Source: Methanocorpusculum petauri (lineage in GTDB: Archaea > Halobacteriota > Methanomicrobia > Methanomicrobiales > Methanocorpusculaceae). From it: a DNA stretch of 40,362 nucleotides. Position numbers and translations under genes: made by a program. The stretch is taken from NCBI RefSeq assembly GCF_026891975.1, contig NZ_JAPTGB010000020.1, forward strand, positions 1-40,362, given 5' to 3'. Shown here piece by piece: positions 33,125 to 40,362 of the stretch. Numbering within the stretch: position 1 is the first letter of the stretch; every line of letters begins with the position of its first letter. Below the pieces are notes generated by a model. The model was given only the letters and a program-made list of their open reading frames with translations. It searched no databases and was not told where the DNA came from.

Positions 33125-34831
33125 ATGACAGAGACGCTAGGGGCCCCGGCCATCGGGGGCAACATTGGCAACTATGAAGAGACGTACCGCACGTTCTCTC
33201 TTGTCGCGCCAAAGTACTACAACTTCGCGTTTGACGTGGTCGATGCCTGGGCCAAAAAGGATCGCAACCACTTAGCGATGATCTGGGTAAATCAGCAGGG
33301 TGTTGAAAAGAAGTTCACGTTCTGGGACATGATGGTCCACTCAAATGAGGCCGCAAATATTCTGATGAAATTCGGGATTCAGAAAGGCGATCGTGTCCTT
33401 CTGATGCTTCCGCGCGTTCCGGAGTGGTGGATTCTGGTCCTCGGCATCATGAAGCTGGGCGCAGTGTTCTGTCCGTCGCCCCACATGCTGACGGTGAAGG
33501 ATATTGCCTACCGGATGAAGGTCGGCAACTTCAAGATGGTTATCACCGACAGTGAAAATATGGACAAGGTCGATCAGGTCGCAGCCGACTGTCCAAACCT
33601 CCAGCTCCGCATGCTGGTGGACGATAAGCCCGGCGAGCGGCTGCCCACCCCGTGGATCGGCTACCAGAATGAACTGCTGTATCCGGCACCGGTTTCCACG
33701 AAACTCGTGAGCAGTGTCGGCCGCAAGATGCTTGCAACCGATCCGATGCTGATCTACTTCACTTCGGGAACCACCAAAGATCCGAAGATGGTGCTGCACG
33801 ACTACGGTCACCCTCTCGGTCAGACGGTGACGGCAAAGTTCTGGCATGACCTGACTGAGTATGATGTACACTTTACGGTGTCGGATACCGGATGGGCAAA
33901 GTGCGGCTGGGGAAAGATTTACGGTCAGTGGATCTGCGGCGCATGCATTTTTGTGTATGACTACCGTACGAAGTTCCATGCAACCGAACTTCTGCCGCTG
34001 ATCGAGCGGTACGGCATTACGTCGTTCTGTGCACCGCCGACGATCTACCGGATGCTGATCATCGCGGATCTGAAGAAGTTCTCATTTAGTGAGCTGCGCA
34101 CCTGCACAAGTGCCGGCGAGCCGCTGAACCCGGAGGTTATCCGCATCTGGAAGGAAGGAACGGGCCTTACGATCCGCGAGGGATATGGCCAGACCGAAAC
34201 CTGCTGCTGTATTGCAACAATGCCCGGCATGGAGGTCAGGCAGGGTTCGATGGGCAAGCCTGTCCCCGGCTGGCACATTCAGCTCCATGACGACGATGGA
34301 AACGAGGTTCCGCAGGGAGAGACCGGCAGAATCGCTATCTCGCTGAGCCCGAGACCGGCGGGTCTTATTCGCGAGTACCTCGACAACCCCGAGGAGAACA
34401 CGGCGATGTTCGTCAACGGCTGGTACTACACCGGTGACAAGGCATATCTGGATGAGGACGGCTATTTCTGGTTTGTCGGCAGAAATGATGATGTGATCAA
34501 GAGTTCCGGCTACCGTATCAGTCCGTTTGAGGTGGAGTCCACGCTTCTTGAACACCCGGCGGTCAAAGAGAGTGCAGTTGTCGGAAGTCCCGACTCCATC
34601 CGCGGCATGGTGATTAAGGCGTTCATCGTTCTGCACGACGGATACCAGCCGTCAGAGAAACTGGTGAAAGATATTCAGGACTACGTGAAGCGGACGACTG
34701 CTCCTTACAAGTATCCGCGCCTGATCGAGTTCGTTGCCGAGCTGCCGAAAACCATCTCCGGCAAAATTAAGCGTGCCGAACTCCGCAGCCGTGAACTTCA
34801 GCGGTTTACAGAAGAGAACGAGGACAACTGA
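33125..34831 (+). CDS. AMP-forming acyl-CoA synthetase, medium-chain type
   Basis: This ANL-superfamily ligase activates an organic acid with ATP and CoA to acyl-CoA, AMP and PPi. The 568-residue protein has the P-loop-like signature YFTSGTTKDPKMVLH, YGQTETCCC, the hinge region YTGDKAYLDEDGYFWFVGRNDDVIKSSGYRISPFEVE, and the catalytic lysine in LPKTISGKIKRAEL near the C-terminus. The pattern resembles medium-chain acyl-CoA synthetases known from bacteria and methanogens (branched or aromatic acids) more than acetyl-CoA synthetase, being shorter. Methanogens use such enzymes for branched-chain or aryl acids as amino acid precursors. The specific acid is unknown. A strong T-run follows the gene. 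Confidence 0.9.
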   Translation: MTETLGAPAIGGNIGNYEETYRTFSLVAPKYYNFAFDVVDAWAKKDRNHLAMIWVNQQGVEKKFTFWDMMVHSNEAANILMKFGIQKGDRVLLMLPRVPEWWILVLGIMKLGAVFCPSPHMLTVKDIAYRMKVGNFKMVITDSENMDKVDQVAADCPNLQLRMLVDDKPGERLPTPWIGYQNELLYPAPVSTKLVSSVGRKMLATDPMLIYFTSGTTKDPKMVLHDYGHPLGQTVTAKFWHDLTEYDVHFTVSDTGWAKCGWGKIYGQWICGACIFVYDYRTKFHATELLPLIERYGITSFCAPPTIYRMLIIADLKKFSFSELRTCTSAGEPLNPEVIRIWKEGTGLTIREGYGQTETCCCIATMPGMEVRQGSMGKPVPGWHIQLHDDDGNEVPQGETGRIAISLSPRPAGLIREYLDNPEENTAMFVNGWYYTGDKAYLDEDGYFWFVGRNDDVIKSSGYRISPFEVESTLLEHPAVKESAVVGSPDSIRGMVIKAFIVLHDGYQPSEKLVKDIQDYVKRTTAPYKYPRLIEFVAELPKTISGKIKRAELRSRELQRFTEENEDN

Positions 34832-34846
34832 TTTTTTTCTTTTTTT
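34832..34846 (+). terminator. T-run after the acyl-CoA synthetase gene
   Basis: ATTTTTTTCTTTTTTT begins at the stop codon and is the clearest poly-T termination tract in the window. About 200 further bases before the converging activase gene hold nothing I recognise. Confidence 0.6.
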
Positions 34847-35053
34847 GACAAGCATCTCTTGTGATGTCAGGTCATATTCGCATTGCATTTTTCTGGGAAA
34901 TAGAGGCGGGTAAGTGGCAGGTAAGATTTGGATGGGAGTCCCATACGAATCCCAACGTAGTGAAGGCATGAGACCTGCGGTGTCTGTGGGTAAAAAACAT
35001 CATGCCCGCTTCCTCAGGACCGGGCAGGCACACCATACCCGCCGCAAAAATGA

Positions 35054-35815
35054 TCACGATGCAGGAAAACCCTTCACTGCAGCACCGATTGCTCCGGCAA
35101 ACTGTGCCTCGGGAGAGGTTACCACAGGACGGTTCAGCCGGTCCTCCAGGGCAGTGCGGACTGCACTGCTTGCAGACAGTCCGCCCGAGAGAAAGACAAC
35201 GTCCACAACCCGCACACGTGCCGCAAGACCTGCGGCCTTCTCGGCAGTGGATGCAATGACTCCTGCAAGAATATCCGCACGGTTTGCACCCGACGCACGG
35301 AGACCAATGACCTCTGACTCGGCAAAAACCGCGCAGGTACTTGTAATCCTGACCGGAACCGCCCCAGATACCGCTACATCCAGCGTTGCAAACGTCTCGC
35401 CAAGGGTCTCAAGCATCATCTCAAGAAATTTCCCGGTTCCTGCGGCACACTTGTCATTCATAATGAAATCCGCGACCGCTCCGTTTTCGTCACAGATGAT
35501 GACCTTGCTGTCCTGACCGCCGATGTCAATCACCGTCCGCACCGCGGGATTCAGATAATGAACACCCAGTGCATGGCACGTGATTTCGGTTACTGCCGCA
35601 TCCGCTTCAATCGAGACTCGCCCGTAGCCGGTCGCCGTAATGAACAGCTCCGATCGCGCAATCCCGTGCTTTTGCATGAGTTCCCTACACATCTTCTCTG
35701 TGAGTTCCCGCATGTTCCAGCCGGACGGAACAATCGCGAGTTGGACAACTGCACCATCCTGCATCAAAGCAAACTTTGTGTACCGTGAACCGGCATCAAC
35801 CCCCAGCGAATACAT
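35054..35815 (-). CDS. ATP-dependent activator of a 2-hydroxyacyl-CoA dehydratase-like / double-cubane protein
   Basis: This 253-residue ASKHA-fold ATPase (HgdC/BadF-type) drives electrons at low potential into its partner. It has the phosphate motif GVDAGSRYTKFAL, then DIGGQDSKVI, the two cysteines that bridge a 4Fe-4S cluster across the homodimer (NDKCAAGTGKF and TSTCAVFAESE), and LSGGLSAS. All are intact. The ATG at 35815 begins the family's usual MYxLGVDxGS; a longer in-frame start would reach into the upstream gene. It follows the partner gene with a one-base gap. A reductase of this sort needs reduced ferredoxin, which methanogens have. Confidence 0.88.
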   Translation of the reverse strand: MYSLGVDAGSRYTKFALMQDGAVVQLAIVPSGWNMRELTEKMCRELMQKHGIARSELFITATGYGRVSIEADAAVTEITCHALGVHYLNPAVRTVIDIGGQDSKVIICDENGAVADFIMNDKCAAGTGKFLEMMLETLGETFATLDVAVSGAVPVRITSTCAVFAESEVIGLRASGANRADILAGVIASTAEKAAGLAARVRVVDVVFLSGGLSASSAVRTALEDRLNRPVVTSPEAQFAGAIGAAVKGFPAS

Positions 35816-35816
35816 C

Positions 35817-36947
35817 TTACAGCATCTCCAGAAATGCGGACAGGCGGGTTGAAATCTGGCCGGTATCAGCACAGGAATAGTCGGCTTCCAGATGTATGAA
35901 CGGGGTCTTTTTCACGCCGGACACATACGTACGGAGTTTTGTACTTTCTGCGTTGAAGGTGTGGCAGGCGACAAGACCCATGTCAACCACACCATCAACG
36001 CGATACTCATCGATCTTTTCCCCAATGATCTCAAGCCGGGTGGTATTCGGTGTCATACAAGAGCAGGGGATTCTGATGTACTTGCGGGCGAGTGCGTCAT
36101 AGACATCCGGGTTTTCCTCGTCCACAAGGAGTTCTACTGCCCGTGAACCGATGCAACCTTCAAGATATACGACCGATCCTCCGGCAGATTCTATTGCGTC
36201 GATGACTTTGACCGTCGCTCTGGTTACCGGGGATCCGGTAAGGAGAATACGTTTCGAACGCCTGACCAGAGTCGGGCGGGAGGCGTACGTTTCTTTGAGC
36301 ATCTGAAGTTCTGCAAGTTTCCCGGCAGGATCAAACGAGGTTGTAGAGGAGTTGAACATCTCAAACAGCTCCTTTCCGGAAATCCGGGGAGGATCTTCTC
36401 TTGCAAGATGATAGACATCCGCGAGCGCCTGCCGTTCTGCATTCAGTGCACGAATCTGATCGCGAACCATCTCGTCTGTGATGGTTGTACCAAAGATCTC
36501 CTCCAGCCGTTTCGCAAACTTTCTGAACTCGATCGTTAGAAGAGTGATGCTGTCTTCATCGATCATCTGCGGGAGATGAATCACATGTACCGGGATCTCT
36601 TCAGAGAGGTACTCAAACATCTTCTTCTTGCCGTCGCAGGTCGTCTCGCCTACGATAAGTTTCGCGAAATGCGCGTAGGAACAACGACCGCCCAGAAGCG
36701 ATCCGTAGCTGGACTTCACCAGCGGGCAGAAGTTGACCGGAAGGTCAGCTTCTGCTGGGGGAATAGTGGTGTCCGTTCCGCCGCAGAGTGAGATGGGCAC
36801 CGCTCCTGCGGCACGTATCAGCTCACGGGGAACAAACGTACAGAACGTGCCGACAATGGGTTTTTCGCGGGAGAGCTCACGAATCCTCAGAAAATTTTTC
36901 CGATGTGTTTCGGAGAAGGTGTCAAAGTCTGCAGGGAGATCGTTCAT
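35817..36947 (-). CDS. Double-cubane-cluster / 2-hydroxyacyl-CoA dehydratase D-like protein
   Basis: This protein belongs to the HgdB/FldC-type family. The 376-residue product has conserved cysteine-bearing segments: [12 protein letters not shown] near residue 35, [37 protein letters not shown] and [11 protein letters not shown] single such subunit with an activator matches the double-cubane [8Fe-9S] proteins that reduce small molecules such as acetylene in vitro and whose natural substrate is unknown; true dehydratases need two different subunits. The start at 36947 is 28 bases after a TATA-like box; an ATG at 36959 is possible. The two-gene unit is not near any acyl-CoA transferase gene, unlike amino acid fermentation clusters. 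Confidence 0.8.
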   Translation of the reverse strand: MNDLPADFDTFSETHRKNFLRIRELSREKPIVGTFCTFVPRELIRAAGAVPISLCGGTDTTIPPAEADLPVNFCPLVKSSYGSLLGGRCSYAHFAKLIVGETTCDGKKKMFEYLSEEIPVHVIHLPQMIDEDSITLLTIEFRKFAKRLEEIFGTTITDEMVRDQIRALNAERQALADVYHLAREDPPRISGKELFEMFNSSTTSFDPAGKLAELQMLKETYASRPTLVRRSKRILLTGSPVTRATVKVIDAIESAGGSVVYLEGCIGSRAVELLVDEENPDVYDALARKYIRIPCSCMTPNTTRLEIIGEKIDEYRVDGVVDMGLVACHTFNAESTKLRTYVSGVKKTPFIHLEADYSCADTGQISTRLSAFLEML

Positions 36948-36971
36948 TACTGTACTCATCGGCAAATGGCG

Positions 36972-36978
36972 CATATAG
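36972..36978 (-). promoter_or_regulatory. TATA-like box of the double-cubane gene pair
   Basis: On the minus strand CTATATG is centred 28 bases before the ATG at 36947, implying a leaderless start. On the plus strand TTATTTA at 37007-37013 is the probable TATA box of the divergent fructose bisphosphatase gene, with a leader of about 13 bases. Confidence 0.4.
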
Positions 36979-37048
36979 TGCTTCTGTTTAACGGATGATG
37001 AATCCCTTATTTACCGTTCACGTCCAATATAGAATGCAGTGAATATTC

Positions 37049-37939
37049 ATGACGACCCTACAGGAATATCTCAAAAACTCCGGCGTATATGAAGATCTCA
37101 GCAAAATAATTGCGCTGATTGCGGATCAGGCGGAGCCTATACGCGCGGCGTTTATCAGCAATCAGAGTTATGCTGACTCAACCAATGCTTCCGGAGAACA
37201 GCAGGCCGCGATGGACACCTGGGCCGATACGCATATTACCCGTGTCCTTGCAAAGAGCGGACTTGTGCGTGCGGTCGCCTCTGAGGAACAGGATGACATT
37301 ACCACATTCTCCTCATCGTCAAAATACTCGGTTGTGATGGATCCGCTGGACGGTTCTTCCCTGATCTCGGTGAACCTGTGTGTCGGTACAATTGTGGGAA
37401 TCTACGACGGCGATGTGCTGCAGCCGGGAAAGAATCTGAAGGCTGCGTTTTACATGCTCTACGGTCCGATGACAACCCTCACGCTGTCAGTCGGGCACGG
37501 GGTTGCGATCTTTGCCCTGAACAGTGACGGCGTGTATCAGATGCTTGCAGACAAGGTGATGATTCCGGAAGGAAATCTCTACGGCTCGGGAGGTCTCCGG
37601 ACGGAGTGGCTGCCGGAGCATGCAAAATTCATCGCAGATATCGAGGCGGCAGGCGGCAAGAACCGGTACTCGGGTTCGTTTGTTGCAGATTTTCATCAGG
37701 TACTGAAGTATGGAGGTGTGTATGCGTATCCGCCGACGATGAAATCGCTGGACGGAAAACTTCGGCTGGTGTTTGAGGTCAATCCGATAGGATTTCTGGC
37801 AGCACAGGCAGGAGGGGCTGTTTCAAACGGTGTTTCGAGTACACTTACGGTGGTGCCGGCAAAGGTACACCAGAGAACACCGATCTATGTGGGCAGCCGC
37901 GGCATGATTGAGGCAATCGAAAAGATTCACAACGCGTAA
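37049..37939 (+). CDS. fbp: Fructose-1,6-bisphosphatase, class I
   Basis: It hydrolyses fructose 1,6-bisphosphate to fructose 6-phosphate, the committed step of gluconeogenesis; a sedoheptulose bisphosphatase role is possible. The 296-residue product has the class I metal motifs ASEEQ (near residue 78), MDPLDGSSLISVN, the segment GSFVADFHQVLKYGGVYAYP and the substrate-binding KLRLVFEVNPIGFLAAQAGG. All catalytic landmarks are intact. Most archaea use a class V bifunctional FBP aldolase/phosphatase or class IV; class I is a bacterial and eukaryotic type, so gene transfer is plausible. The next gene, a degenerate class V homologue, starts three bases after this stop. Confidence 0.93.
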   Translation: MTTLQEYLKNSGVYEDLSKIIALIADQAEPIRAAFISNQSYADSTNASGEQQAAMDTWADTHITRVLAKSGLVRAVASEEQDDITTFSSSSKYSVVMDPLDGSSLISVNLCVGTIVGIYDGDVLQPGKNLKAAFYMLYGPMTTLTLSVGHGVAIFALNSDGVYQMLADKVMIPEGNLYGSGGLRTEWLPEHAKFIADIEAAGGKNRYSGSFVADFHQVLKYGGVYAYPPTMKSLDGKLRLVFEVNPIGFLAAQAGGAVSNGVSSTLTVVPAKVHQRTPIYVGSRGMIEAIEKIHNA

Positions 37940-37942
37940 CAT

Positions 37943-38782
37943 ATGGCAACGACAATTTCCGTATGTGCTCTGCCGCTCGGCGGCATTGCAGGGTCTGCGG
38001 CGATATTTCCGGATGTGCTGCAGAGGGCGGCAAAGGTGTTGAAAGAGGCGGAAGGGTCGCTTCTGACGGATTCATTGGTGACGCATGTTGCCGACTGGCT
38101 GGTGCTGGTGATGGTGCATGGTCAGGGTGGGGCGTCGCCACTGGTTACGGCCCTGAAGGATGCGGCGGTTGCTGCGGCTGCGGAGACGGCAGGAAAGCGG
38201 CGGCTGTTTTCCCGCAATGAAAAACCCGTGATGTGCGGCTTGTCGTTTGCGGAGCGGGAGAGCGAACCGTTTGTGCTGTTTCTTGCCGGATCAAGTGCTC
38301 CGAAGTTCTGGAACCCGGTTTTGCTATCCCAGTTTGCCGATCCGTTTGCAACACCCTCTCTCGCGGACGGAAACGGCTTTGTGTTCTGTACCGAGGATGC
38401 AGTCATGTTTCAGACGCCGCTGGATCTGCACCGGCTGATTGCCGCGGCAAAGAGTTCTGCGATAGTTGGCGTCGCTGCTGATGCCGACACTCCTGCAGCA
38501 TCTGCCGGTTCGGGTGTGATAATGATTGCCCGTGCGGAGTGTCCCTGTCCAACCACCGCGGAACTCTGCGGTGTGTTTGCCCGTCCCCGTATTTCGCCGG
38601 AGGGCGTGTTCTGTCCGGTAAGTCTGTGTGACGGCAGGACCGTGGCCAACGGTGTTGTGCCGGTGGTGGCACTCGGTTTTTCGGTTGCTGATGGAAAACT
38701 CTCCGGTCCGGTGGATCTCTTCGACAATCCGGCGTTTGATGCTGCACGGAATGCGGCAGGAAAACTTTCCGGCTACCTTTGA
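37943..38782 (+). CDS. Degenerate homologue of class V FBP aldolase/phosphatase, likely non-catalytic
   Basis: The 279-residue protein aligns by eye with archaeal FBPA/P (FBPase_3 family, about 365-400 residues): TTISVCALPLGGIAGS (3-18), LLTDSLVTHVADWLVLVM (40-57), FAERESEPFVLFLA (102-115), FADPFATPSL (131-140), VVALGFSVADGKLSGPVDLFDNPAFDAAR (241-269). Yet metal and substrate residues are replaced: the first Asp by P11, His by S18, the Asp pair by D51-W52, and the Asp after FxA by G116. The Schiff-base lysine segment (YVIxRVY), the DD in GKDDP and the C-terminal EMEYT are missing. The rest is a clean open frame, so it is kept as a protein. It is coupled to fbp (three-base gap), suggesting a regulatory or structural partner of the class I enzyme. 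Confidence 0.82.
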   Translation: MATTISVCALPLGGIAGSAAIFPDVLQRAAKVLKEAEGSLLTDSLVTHVADWLVLVMVHGQGGASPLVTALKDAAVAAAAETAGKRRLFSRNEKPVMCGLSFAERESEPFVLFLAGSSAPKFWNPVLLSQFADPFATPSLADGNGFVFCTEDAVMFQTPLDLHRLIAAAKSSAIVGVAADADTPAASAGSGVIMIARAECPCPTTAELCGVFARPRISPEGVFCPVSLCDGRTVANGVVPVVALGFSVADGKLSGPVDLFDNPAFDAARNAAGKLSGYL

Positions 38783-38783
38783 C

Positions 38784-38790
38784 TTTTTTT
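38784..38790 (+). terminator. T-run after the fbp pair
   Basis: A TTTTTTT tract right after the stop (38780-38782) probably ends the fbp transcript. About 90 bases later, ACCG/CGGT (38850-38876 area) around an A-rich loop may end the converging transporter transcript. Confidence 0.45.
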
Positions 38791-38892
38791 CCGTCCAAGA
38801 TTTCTGTGGTTGAACAAAATAGTTTGATCTGGCTTTTTCACGGTATCCCGGCAGTTAAAACCGCAAATAAAAAAACGGTGTTCTGAAAATGT

Positions 38893-40131
38893 TCAGTCCG
38901 AAGCCAGTGCTTCCACCGGATTCAGATTTGCCGCTTTCCATGCCGGATACAGACCTGACAACAGACAGACAAGAATGCCGATCACAATACCGTACGGGAT
39001 GTAGATCAGAACCGACGGGGCAAACATCAGACTGATGTTGCCAAACAGGAGACCAATCACCACTGCCGATGCGCCGACACTCAGAACACCGCCGATCACC
39101 GCTCCTATCAGGCCGATGATCGCTGCCTCATACAGAAACATCAGCAGCACCTGATTGCGGAGCGTGCCGATACTGCGGAGAATACCGATCTCCCGGATAC
39201 GCTCGTTCACACTCATCAGCATCACGTTGAAGATGGCAACCGCTGCAACCAGAAGGGAAATGCCGCCGATGGCAACCAAGAAGAGCGAGATCATTCCAAG
39301 ACCCTCCTGCATCATCGCAGCAAACTGTCGCGCGTCCATAACATATACCCGGTCGTCTGTGTCCCGGTCGGCGCGTCCGTTCATCCGCTTCTCAATTGCG
39401 GAGGAGATGGCATCCAGATTATCCAGGTTGCCGGTTTTCACCATTGCAGAACTGTAGAGATTGTGCGTGTTTACGATTGATTCATACCAGGTTGTCGTTC
39501 CGACAATTGCACTGTCAGTGGAGAACGTCAGCGACATGCCGGAGTTCTCCAGAATACCCACAACACGTACCGCTGTTGTCGCACCGTTCTTGTCCGTCAT
39601 TGTGAGCCGGCTGCCGATACGGAGATCATGGTCATCTGCAAGCTTTTCGCCGATCAGAACACCCTCCGAACCGCGGGGAACTTTTCCGCTCTGAATTGTC
39701 ACCAGCTCGGGAATGTCGCCCGGCCTCAGACCATAGGTCTGGGCGCCGAACTCCTTGTTCTGAAACTTCGCAACTTTGGTTCCCTGGTACATCGGAATCA
39801 GCGAGTAGTCCGAGGTGGCGGATCGTATCGCCGCCTCAATGTCACGCATATCCTTTGAGGACAAACCGGTCGCGGGAATACCATCCACCGTTTTCTCCTC
39901 CACTGACATGATCGTCAGCGAGTTCGTTGACGAAGACAGAAGTGACGTCATGTCAGTCGAAAATGCGGCGCCCATCATGCCAAGCGAGGTAATCGCCAGA
40001 ACACCGATGATAATGCCGATCATCGAAAGCATTGATCGCAGGAAGTTCAGTCGCAGATTCCGCATCGACAACTCAAAAATGATGGGGGAGACAATCCGGC
40101 TGAGAGCCGATGTGTTCTGTTTTTTACTCAT
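38893..40131 (-). CDS. ABC transporter permease, MacB/FtsX family
   Basis: The 412-residue permease has the MacB topology: one N-terminal membrane helix (about 29-52, [23 protein letters not shown]), a large extracytoplasmic MacB_PCD domain (about 55-275), and three C-terminal helices starting with [43 protein letters not shown], which includes the FtsX-type coupling loop. It ends in the family's [17 protein letters not shown]. Such systems export lipoproteins, peptides or signals, or act as mechanotransmission pumps; substrate unknown. It overlaps the upstream ATPase gene by 8 bases, so the two are coupled. Confidence 0.93.
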   Translation of the reverse strand: MSKKQNTSALSRIVSPIIFELSMRNLRLNFLRSMLSMIGIIIGVLAITSLGMMGAAFSTDMTSLLSSSTNSLTIMSVEEKTVDGIPATGLSSKDMRDIEAAIRSATSDYSLIPMYQGTKVAKFQNKEFGAQTYGLRPGDIPELVTIQSGKVPRGSEGVLIGEKLADDHDLRIGSRLTMTDKNGATTAVRVVGILENSGMSLTFSTDSAIVGTTTWYESIVNTHNLYSSAMVKTGNLDNLDAISSAIEKRMNGRADRDTDDRVYVMDARQFAAMMQEGLGMISLFLVAIGGISLLVAAVAIFNVMLMSVNERIREIGILRSIGTLRNQVLLMFLYEAAIIGLIGAVIGGVLSVGASAVVIGLLFGNISLMFAPSVLIYIPYGIVIGILVCLLSGLYPAWKAANLNPVEALASD

Positions 40132-40362
40132 TCACAATTTCCCCGTCGCGGATAACAATCGTCCGGTTCGCATACGTTGCCGTCTTTGGATCGTGCGTAA
40201 CCATGACAATGGTTCTTCCTTTCCTGTTCAGATCCTGAAGCAGAGCCATGATCTGTTCGCTCATCTTGGAGTCGAGGTTGCCGGTCGGTTCATCGCAGAG
40301 GAGAAGCGCCGGATCGTTTGCAAGGGCGCGTGCGATTGCCACCCGCTGCTGCTGACCGCCGG
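40124..40362 (-). CDS. ABC transporter ATP-binding protein, MacB/LolD type (5' part beyond window)
   Basis: This is the C-terminal 78 residues of the transporter's ATPase. Visible are the end of the ABC signature ([14 protein letters not shown]), Walker [14 protein letters not shown] and the H-loop [25 protein letters not shown]. The Walker A and Q-loop lie beyond the right edge. It energises the adjacent MacB/FtsX permease. An internal GTG at 40342 is not the real start because the conserved GGQQQR continues upstream of it. Confidence 0.94.
   Translation of the reverse strand, partial: GGQQQRVAIARALANDPALLLCDEPTGNLDSKMSEQIMALLQDLNRKGRTIVMVTHDPKTATYANRTIVIRDGEIVNE

Noticed and set aside
34914-35516. 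200-codon plus-strand frame opposite the activator gene
   Set aside because: It is mostly antisense to the intact ASKHA activator, which has all its conserved motifs on the other strand.

Overview
The window reads as a chromosomal segment of a methanogenic euryarchaeon, most likely of the order Methanomicrobiales; a Methanocorpusculum-like genus is my inference from overall protein flavour, and no marker gene proves it. Archaeal identity is secure: TATA-binding protein, replication factor C small subunit, an NreA repair protein with a PCNA-binding tail, archaeal alanyl-tRNA synthetase, an RPA-associated OB-fold protein, an Lhr-type helicase, a DacZ-type diadenylate cyclase and CbiZ. Many promoters have a TATA-like box centred about 28-34 bases before the start codon, so leaderless or near-leaderless transcripts seem common. 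Genes inside operons often carry GGAGG-type ribosome binding sites and ATGA-type overlaps instead. No tRNA, rRNA, CRISPR array, transposase or integrase was seen.

Layout. 1-364: no recognised gene, then alaS (365-3103). 3242-8722: one tight operon, korDABC (2-oxoglutarate:ferredoxin oxidoreductase), sucC, sucD (succinyl-CoA synthetase) and a diadenylate cyclase, every junction overlapping by 4 bases. 8755-10496 (minus): a DUF4276 (TOPRIM-like) protein and an AAA/ABC-type ATPase, a probable defence pair. Then a DHA2-type exporter (minus), a MarC-family membrane protein with an RNase H-like nuclease, and hisD (minus). 15011-17704: cbiZ, nreA and a DUF3089-like membrane-anchored protein form an operon converging on purC (minus). 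18406-19286 is an AT-rich non-coding stretch with a widely spaced inverted repeat.

19287-25335: rRNA 2'-O-methyltransferase (rlmE/ftsJ type) overlapping moaA, then a triple-Cache surface protein, a divergent glutamine synthetase and a transglutaminase-like protein. A radical SAM/SPASM protein and rfcS lie on the minus strand. Divergent from rfcS runs an RPA-associated protein, metallophosphoesterase and Lhr helicase operon. tbp (minus) and an AMP-forming acyl-CoA synthetase are divergent. Then come the two-gene double-cubane/2-hydroxyacyl-CoA dehydratase-like system (minus), a class I fructose-1,6-bisphosphatase followed at once by a remarkable degenerate class V FBP aldolase/phosphatase homologue, and a MacB/FtsX-type ABC exporter (minus) whose ATPase gene runs off the right edge.

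Functional themes: ammonium and carbon assimilation typical of a methanogen (partial TCA arm to 2-oxoglutarate, glutamine synthetase, gluconeogenic FBPase), information processing (TBP, RFC, RPA-associated operon, NreA), and cofactor biology (B12 salvage, molybdopterin, radical SAM). The most interesting points are the apparent pseudoenzyme of the archaeal FBP aldolase/phosphatase coupled to a class I FBPase, the translational coupling of a c-di-AMP synthase to the kor-suc operon, and the ATPase/DUF4276 pair.
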